In this document: positions 58,480 to 64,000 of the stretch, in pieces
How positions within the stretch are numbered: position 1 is the stretch's first letter
Layout: every line of letters starts with the position of its first letter
DNA from: an uncultured Marinobacter sp.
Lineage (GTDB): Bacteria; Pseudomonadota; Gammaproteobacteria; Pseudomonadales; Oleiphilaceae
DNA: 64,000 nt
Direction: 5' to 3'
NCBI RefSeq assembly: GCF_947488835.1
Contig: NZ_CANLBK010000001.1
Coordinates: 1,860,001 to 1,924,000, forward strand
Notes under the pieces: model-generated
The model's input: the letters and a program-made list of their open reading frames with translations, nothing else
Told to the model about the DNA's origin: nothing
The model's database searches: none
Position numbers and translations under genes: made by a program

Positions 58480-60072
58480 TTAACCGAACTGGTTCATAGT
58501 GTTGTCAGAACCACCGGCTTTCAGCGCAGCATCACCTGCGAAGAATTCCTTGTGGTCATCACCAATGTTAGAACCAGCCATATCCTGGTGCTTAACAGTC
58601 GCGATGCCCTGACGGATTTCTTCACGCTGCACGCCTTTAACGTAAGCCAGCATGCCTTCAGCACCGAAGTAGCCTTTGGCCAGGTTGTCGGTAGACAGGG
58701 CCGCAGTGTGGTAAGTCGGCAGAGTGATCAGGTGGTGGAATACACCGGCTTCACGGGCTGCGTCGCGCTGGAAGTTAGCAGTCCACTCGTCAGCCTGCTT
58801 GCCCAGTTCAGTGTTGTCGTACTCTACGCTCATCAGCTTGGCGCGGTCGTAGGCAGATACATCCTTGCCTTCTTCCTGCATGGCATCGAATACCTGCTGA
58901 CGGAAGTTCAGAGTCCAGTTGAAGGACGGGCTGTTGTTGTAAACCAGCTTGGCATCGGGAACAACTTCCTTGATGCGGTTTACCATGGCAGCGATCTGAC
59001 CAACGTGAGGCTTCTCAGTCTCGATCCACAGCATGTCGGCGCCGTTCTGCAGGCTGGCGATACAGTCCATAACAACGCGGTCTTCACCAGAGCCTTCCTT
59101 GAACTGGAACAGGCCAGATGCCAGACGCTTGGGCTTAACCAGCTTGCCGTTCTGCTTGATCACAACGTCGCCGTTGTTGATGTCTTCAGCCTTCTCGATA
59201 ATGTCGCCATCGATGAAGCTGTTGTACTGGTCACCCAGGTCGCCTGGCTCGTTGGTTACAGCGATCTGCTTGGTCAGGCCAGCACCCAGTGAGTCAGTAC
59301 GTGCAACGATAACACCGTCGTCAACACCCAGCTCAAGGAACGCCAAACGTACAGCGTTGATCTTGGACAGGAAGTCGGCGTGAGGAACGGTTACTTTACC
59401 GTCCTGGTGGCCGCACTGCTTCTCGTCGGAAACCTGGTTCTCGATCTGGATTGCGCAAGCGCCCGCTTCAATCATCTGCTTGGCCAGCAGGTAGGTCGCT
59501 TCGTCGTTACCGAAACCAGCGTCGATGTCAGCAATGATCGGCACAACGTGAGTTTCGTGGTTGTCGATCTGCTTGATCAGCTCTTCTGCCTTGGCAGTGT
59601 CGCCTGCATTTTCAGCAGCTTCCAGATCACGGAACAGGTGGTTCAGTTCCCATGCATCAGCCTGACGCAGGAAGGTGTACAGCTCTTCGATCAGGCTGGA
59701 AACAGCCGTTTTCTCATGCATGGACTGGTCAGGCAGAGGCCCGAACTCAGAACGCAGAGCAGCAACCATCCAACCAGACAGGTACAGGTAACGACGCTTG
59801 GTGGTACCGAAGTGCTTCTTGATAGCGATCAGCTTCTGCTGGCCGATAAAACCGTGCCAGCAACCCAGAGACTGGGTGTACTTGGAAGAGTCGGCGTCAT
59901 AAGCAGCCATATCTTCACGCATGACCTTCGCAGTGTACTTGGCGATGTCCAGACCAGTCTTGAATTTGTTCTGGGCGCGCATGCGAGCAGCGTGCTTAGG
60001 GTTAATCGCGTGCCAGGTCGGGTTTTGCTTCAGTACTGAAGCAATAGTATCGACGTCTTTTGCGTATGGCAT
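58480..60072 (-). CDS. aceA: Isocitrate lyase (530-residue Pseudomonas-type)
   Basis: 530 residues, longer than the ~434-residue E. coli enzyme and typical of Pseudomonas/Marinobacter. Splits isocitrate into glyoxylate and succinate, allowing growth on acetate, fatty acids and alkanes. Catalytic Cys in KQCGHQDGK; PIIADIDAGFG binds Mg; NNSPSFNWTL is another active-site block. AAGGA lies before the ATG. The 181 bp upstream are A+T-rich and probably hold its promoter. Pairs functionally with the wax-ester and aldehyde genes of the window. Confidence 0.96.
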   Translation of the reverse strand: MPYAKDVDTIASVLKQNPTWHAINPKHAARMRAQNKFKTGLDIAKYTAKVMREDMAAYDADSSKYTQSLGCWHGFIGQQKLIAIKKHFGTTKRRYLYLSGWMVAALRSEFGPLPDQSMHEKTAVSSLIEELYTFLRQADAWELNHLFRDLEAAENAGDTAKAEELIKQIDNHETHVVPIIADIDAGFGNDEATYLLAKQMIEAGACAIQIENQVSDEKQCGHQDGKVTVPHADFLSKINAVRLAFLELGVDDGVIVARTDSLGAGLTKQIAVTNEPGDLGDQYNSFIDGDIIEKAEDINNGDVVIKQNGKLVKPKRLASGLFQFKEGSGEDRVVMDCIASLQNGADMLWIETEKPHVGQIAAMVNRIKEVVPDAKLVYNNSPSFNWTLNFRQQVFDAMQEEGKDVSAYDRAKLMSVEYDNTELGKQADEWTANFQRDAAREAGVFHHLITLPTYHTAALSTDNLAKGYFGAEGMLAYVKGVQREEIRQGIATVKHQDMAGSNIGDDHKEFFAGDAALKAGGSDNTMNQFG

Positions 60073-60253
60073 GGTCTCGATCCTTGGTGTGTTGATGAAT
60101 GGGGTTGATGACTTTAGCCCGGGCAGTTCACCGGGCTGGATATCAGTGTTGGCAGTACTTTAATGCCTCAGATCTTATAATTGAAATTTATATGATCTAT
60201 TTTCAGCATTTATCTTATGAATGGTTGATGCGATCACTTTTCAAAACAAGAGG

Positions 60254-62215
60254 TCAGGACTGGCACAGCACAACCAGCCGATCCCCAGGCTGCAACTCAA
60301 GATACTGCCTGCGCGGAGGGTTCAGCAGCAGATGCCTGCCGCGAGCATCTGCAGTGGCACGGAACACGCCAAGGGCCACTTCACCCTCAGCGGCCAGAAC
60401 CTTTTCCAGCACATGGAAGTCAGCACTCGCTGGCAGCGGGTAATCGTCTGGATTGCTGAACTGGATCTCACCGCCACCTACCGTAAACAGCTCGTCCAGT
60501 ACCGCTCTGAGTTCCCGACGCAGTGCTACCTGCGCCAGTATATGGCTGAGTATCATCGGGCTGATGAGCACTTCACTCTGATGGCCATAAAGCAGTTGGC
60601 GGTTGTCCGGATCACTCAGCTCCATAATCAACTGAGGGCGCCCGGGCGTCTCCGCCAGTATGTCTTCGAGCTGAAGATACCCAACCATGGTCCGTGCATC
60701 AGCCTCTTCTCCAGAGGCCAACCGATCACTACTAAGCAGTATAATCGTGTCGTAGCTGGCGGGGTTGATCCGGCGCAATTCATCCTCAACCATGTAGTCC
60801 GCTTCGATATGACTGTACGCATCCAGAAGTTTGCCTTTGGCGTAACGGCTGAGCGCCTGCTCCCGCTCAGACACTGGCACAGCGGAAACAATATCCAGCA
60901 CGGGTTGCCCGGGGCCATAACTGGCAAACTCGGCCATCAGACTGGGCACCCTGCGATTCCAGCCAAGCAACAGAACACGATGCCCCTCCAGACCTTCGCC
61001 GCGCACAGAGCGTTTCGCTTCCCCACGGTTTATCCGGGGTAATGCCTCGGCTTTCGGATTCGCATCCGTTTCAGCATAATCCCGGGCCATCATGACAACC
61101 CTATCCTCAGCCTCTATTCGGGTATCAGACGGCGCTGCCAAGCGGATATCCCAACCCTGCTCACTGCTGCGAAGCAATCCAAGAATGATTACATTCGGGC
61201 GTTCAGCTGCCAGCTCTCCGAGGGACAAGCCCGCTACTGTTTCGCCACCCCGAACGTAGATCTCATTACCTTCGCCCGCCGTGAGCAGCTCGTTGTAAAT
61301 TTCAGACAATCCCGGATGCACTACGTTTTGCACCATCAGGCGGCTGATCGTTGCATTACCTGCGACCACCTCGATAGGCCCGGGATAGGCGCGCTCAACC
61401 ACGGGAAGCTTGCGGACATCCTGAATCTCTGCGACTACAAAAGGCAGGGGCGCCTGGTACTGCCTTGCCTGAGCGGCAATCGACAGCAGGGCTTTAACGG
61501 TTTCCACATCCGAGGTTATCAAGCTGCCGGCTTCGTAAACCCCACTGGGCACAATCACCGCCGCCGCATCGAGACAAGCAACCCGGTGCAAGGCATCCGG
61601 TTGAATAGCCGAACCGGAGCGCAGGATAACCTGCCGGGCGCGACGCCCAATACCGGGCTCATTGCGCAGTTCATGAACCTGTTCCGCAGAGGCTTCTTCC
61701 GATAGCACCACCAGATTTAACTTTTGGGTGTCATGTTTCTCGAGAAACCGGCGCATACGCCCGGATGAGCCCAGCAGCTCTGAGAGCAAAGGCAAGGTTT
61801 GGCTGGTCCAGCCCAGCACAACCACGTGTTTTTTCAGGGTAACCGGCGTCAACCCCCGCTCAAGCTCTGCCATTTTGGCAATCAGCCAGCGGGTCAAAAT
61901 AGCCACCAGGGTGCCCATGAACACCACGTATCCGCTGATGGTCAGAAGTGTTGAAACAAAACGCTGCCAGGTGCCTACATCATCACCCAGATAACCGGGG
62001 TCCGTCAGGCGCAGAAACGCCCACCAGACGGCCGATCCAGGATCATCGAAGTCACCGCCTTGGGGGACCACCAAAAGCCCACCGATCAACGAGATCAAAC
62101 CAATAAAAATACCCACCACCAGCAGCTGGAAGCCGGCGCCCTTCACCAACTGCCGTTCAACAATAAACTTTACTCGATCAACCACGCGAAACGGCAATAT
62201 GGCGGTTTTTTTCAT
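60254..62215 (-). CDS. CASTOR/POLLUX-like ion channel with RCK domains
   Basis: 653 residues. Two N-terminal helices (about 25-50 and 90-110) flanking the pore segment WWAFLRLTDPGYLGDD, then a long cytosolic part with two Rossmann/RCK-type units: HVVVLGWTSQTLPLLSEL and HRVLLLGWNRRVPSLMAEF. This is the bacterial relative of plant CASTOR/POLLUX (DMI1) channels. The filter differs from TVGYG, so selectivity is uncertain (plant members conduct Ca2+ or K+). Its ATG overlaps the SulP stop by 4 nt, so the two are coupled. Confidence 0.83.
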   Translation of the reverse strand: MKKTAILPFRVVDRVKFIVERQLVKGAGFQLLVVGIFIGLISLIGGLLVVPQGGDFDDPGSAVWWAFLRLTDPGYLGDDVGTWQRFVSTLLTISGYVVFMGTLVAILTRWLIAKMAELERGLTPVTLKKHVVVLGWTSQTLPLLSELLGSSGRMRRFLEKHDTQKLNLVVLSEEASAEQVHELRNEPGIGRRARQVILRSGSAIQPDALHRVACLDAAAVIVPSGVYEAGSLITSDVETVKALLSIAAQARQYQAPLPFVVAEIQDVRKLPVVERAYPGPIEVVAGNATISRLMVQNVVHPGLSEIYNELLTAGEGNEIYVRGGETVAGLSLGELAAERPNVIILGLLRSSEQGWDIRLAAPSDTRIEAEDRVVMMARDYAETDANPKAEALPRINRGEAKRSVRGEGLEGHRVLLLGWNRRVPSLMAEFASYGPGQPVLDIVSAVPVSEREQALSRYAKGKLLDAYSHIEADYMVEDELRRINPASYDTIILLSSDRLASGEEADARTMVGYLQLEDILAETPGRPQLIMELSDPDNRQLLYGHQSEVLISPMILSHILAQVALRRELRAVLDELFTVGGGEIQFSNPDDYPLPASADFHVLEKVLAAEGEVALGVFRATADARGRHLLLNPPRRQYLELQPGDRLVVLCQS

Positions 62216-63975
62216 GTCTGGGCTCCGGTGAGCGTTGGGTTCTGCTTAGCCATGGATAGCAAAGGCAGTTCAAGGGCTTCCCGCAGAGTGGGCGTAAACT
62301 GCAAAACGCCCTCCACCGGCCCAAGGCCGCTTCGTGCGAGCGCGCGCTGAGGCTGGGACTGCAAATCAGCAATCACAATACGGGTGCCATCGTTCCGGCA
62401 GGTGCCAACCAGTTTGTTGAGGGCCGACAGGCCACCCGCATCCAGAACGGTAACGCCATCCATGTACAGAATAATCCCCTCAACATTGCGGGACAGCTCT
62501 GCAAGCTCTCCAAAAATGCGATCCGCTGCTGCAAAAAACAGGGGGCCATTAATTTTAAATACCCGCCACCCTGGCGGCAGGTTTTCATCACTGATCCGCT
62601 TACCGCTGGTGATGTCTGTGACCTTGGTCATCTCCGCCATTTCACGCATGAACAGCACCGCGGCCAGCAGAACGCCGGTGGTAATGGCAATCACCATATC
62701 CAAGGCCACGGTCAGGGAAAAACAGGTCAAAAATACCCACACATCGCTACGCGGGGCAGTTTTAAGAAGGCGCACAGCCTTGGGGGCTTCACTCATATTC
62801 CAGGCCACCATAATCAACAGGGCAGCCATGGCAGGCATGGGCAAATAGGCGAGAATGCCCGCCAGCGACACCAACGCCAGCAGCACTACAAGGGCATGAA
62901 TCATGGCGGCAACCGGTGATTCGGCACCCGCGCGGTAATTGGCGGCAGACCGAGCGATGGCGGCGGTTGCAGTTATGCCCCCGAAAAACGGCACAATAAT
63001 ATTACCCAGCCCCTGCCCCATCAGTTCGCTGTTGGCGCTGTGGCGCTTACCGGTCATGCCATCGAGCACCACGGCACAGAGCAGGGATTCGATCGCGCCG
63101 AGCATGGCAATGGCAAAGGCTGCCGGCAGGAGCTCCCGCACCATGCCCCAGGAAAATCCGAGGGCGTTACCACTGGCATCCGCCTGCTGCCAAGGCCAGG
63201 CAAACTCCGGCAAAAACGGCGGAATGCCCGCACCAGTGCCGCCACCAGGCAATAAATAGCTGAAGCGCGACCCAATCGTATCTACTGAGGCACCATTGGC
63301 GTTTAACCATATGGCCAGCAGGCTACCCACAATCACCGCTGGCAGGTGCGGCGGCACCGGAGTTCTGAGCCGTGGCCAGATCAACATGATCGCCAGGGTA
63401 ACCAAGGCCACCAAAGCGCTCATGCTATCCAGCGCAGGAAAGCTTTGCGCCAGCACCGTCAGCTTGTCCCAATAATGTTCCGGCATACTCTCAACAGGCA
63501 AGCCCAAAAAGTCACTCACCTGCAGAGTTGCAATTACCACGGCAATACCGCTGGTAAAACCGAGAGTGACGGATTCAGGAATGTATTCTATGAAGCGACC
63601 CAGCCGCATGAGTGCCATGATCACCAGCAGCACACCCGACATCAGCGTAGCGAGCAAAAGCCCGCCAAGGCCATAGGCTTGGGCAATGGGGTAAAGGATC
63701 ACAACGAAAGCCGCCGTGGGGCCAGACACACTGAACCGGCTGCCGCCAGTCAGCGCAATAATAAAACCCGCAATAAACGCCGTATAAAGACCGTACTGGG
63801 GCGCAACACCACTGGCGATCGCCAAGGCCATGGCCAGGGGTATAGCAATAATGCCCACGGTAACGCCAGCCATGAGATCTCGCAGAAACCGGCGGCTGTT
63901 GTAGGGCTGGTCAATGCAGGCCTCCCGGAAAGCATGGGCAAGCCGGAGAGAAAAAAGATGGGCGCGATGGGGCAT
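62212..63975 (-). CDS. dauA: SulP-family anion transporter with STAS domain (DauA-like)
   Basis: 587 residues. About 12-14 membrane segments, with the SulP signature GLYTAFIAGFIIALTGGSRFS in part near residue 70 and VTLGFTSGIAVVIATLQV; the C-terminal STAS domain (PLFFAAADRIF ... ILYMDGVTVLDAGGLSAL) starts near 470. Resembles E. coli DauA, a succinate/C4-dicarboxylate carrier, in the long STAS tail. Sulfate or bicarbonate remain possible. Coupled to the CASTOR-like channel. Confidence 0.82.
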   Translation of the reverse strand: MPHRAHLFSLRLAHAFREACIDQPYNSRRFLRDLMAGVTVGIIAIPLAMALAIASGVAPQYGLYTAFIAGFIIALTGGSRFSVSGPTAAFVVILYPIAQAYGLGGLLLATLMSGVLLVIMALMRLGRFIEYIPESVTLGFTSGIAVVIATLQVSDFLGLPVESMPEHYWDKLTVLAQSFPALDSMSALVALVTLAIMLIWPRLRTPVPPHLPAVIVGSLLAIWLNANGASVDTIGSRFSYLLPGGGTGAGIPPFLPEFAWPWQQADASGNALGFSWGMVRELLPAAFAIAMLGAIESLLCAVVLDGMTGKRHSANSELMGQGLGNIIVPFFGGITATAAIARSAANYRAGAESPVAAMIHALVVLLALVSLAGILAYLPMPAMAALLIMVAWNMSEAPKAVRLLKTAPRSDVWVFLTCFSLTVALDMVIAITTGVLLAAVLFMREMAEMTKVTDITSGKRISDENLPPGWRVFKINGPLFFAAADRIFGELAELSRNVEGIILYMDGVTVLDAGGLSALNKLVGTCRNDGTRIVIADLQSQPQRALARSGLGPVEGVLQFTPTLREALELPLLSMAKQNPTLTGAQT

Positions 63976-64000
63976 ACTGGCCTCGTGTCTGGAAATACAT

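Noticed and set aside
60221..61042. 273-codon plus-strand ORF across the CASTOR-like gene
   Set aside because: It is antisense to a gene with clear Rossmann and pore motifs.

Overview
The window reads as one contiguous stretch of a Gammaproteobacterial chromosome, most like Marinobacter or a close relative. This is a judgement from gene content and gene order (ubiE-ubiJ-ubiB, tatABC-rsmE, ygfB-pepP-ubiH-ubiI, zapA-6S RNA-fau, dusB-fis-purH-purD, a wax ester synthase, a 530-residue isocitrate lyase of the Pseudomonas kind, EgtB). No database search was possible. Nearly all genes are intact. I saw no transposase, integrase, phage gene, tRNA, rRNA or CRISPR array.

Layout. 1-7 kb: a VTC-domain/CotH pair, an AldB/ExaC-type aldehyde dehydrogenase, a WS/DGAT wax ester synthase and an alpha/beta hydrolase, suggesting aldehyde and neutral-lipid metabolism. 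7-19 kb: a PHA-region protein, ubiquinone genes ubiE-ubiJ-ubiB, small membrane proteins including a tiny K+ channel, rlmF, a LysE-type exporter, hisI-hisE, tatABC and rsmE. 19-29 kb: on the minus strand ygfB-pepP-ubiH-ubiI-yedI; then a zinc-starvation-type module (DUF2796, DUF3299, ABC ATPase and permease) with a near-perfect Zur box; then the TIGR02449 gene-zapA-6S RNA-fau. 29-35 kb: ilvA, rpiA, an acyl-CoA dehydrogenase, ppa and DUF2333, with a MITE-like inverted repeat in between. 35-47 kb: a multi-domain diguanylate cyclase, aroQ-accB-accC-prmA, a DUF3426 protein, dusB-fis and purH-purD. 46.6-52.5 kb: a lipoprotein hydrolase, a CPA2 antiporter, egtB and an SLC13-type transporter. 52.5-58.3 kb: the most unusual locus. 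58.5-64 kb: isocitrate lyase, a CASTOR/POLLUX-like channel and a SulP (DauA-like) transporter.

The locus at 52.9-58.3 kb looks like a diverged relative of the Pseudomonas Fap functional-amyloid system. On the plus strand are a FleQ/VpsR-like AAA+ regulator, whose Walker B acidic pair is missing and whose GAFTGA loop reads GAFTSA, and a FapF-like outer-membrane barrel. Converging on them is a tight four-gene operon: a secreted protein built of Asp-Asn-Ser triplets with four regularly spaced FKIADSGN blocks, a 116-residue secreted protein, a periplasmic C39 peptidase with all catalytic residues, and a 163-residue secreted protein with a double-glycine-like leader motif. The three non-enzymatic secreted proteins share a Q-N-x5-V-[IT]-Q-x4-[VL] segment. 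A good sigma-54 -24/-12 element and a perfect 11-bp-arm dyad lie upstream. The working model is regulated export and assembly of an extracellular fibre or matrix protein through the barrel, with the C39 peptidase processing components.
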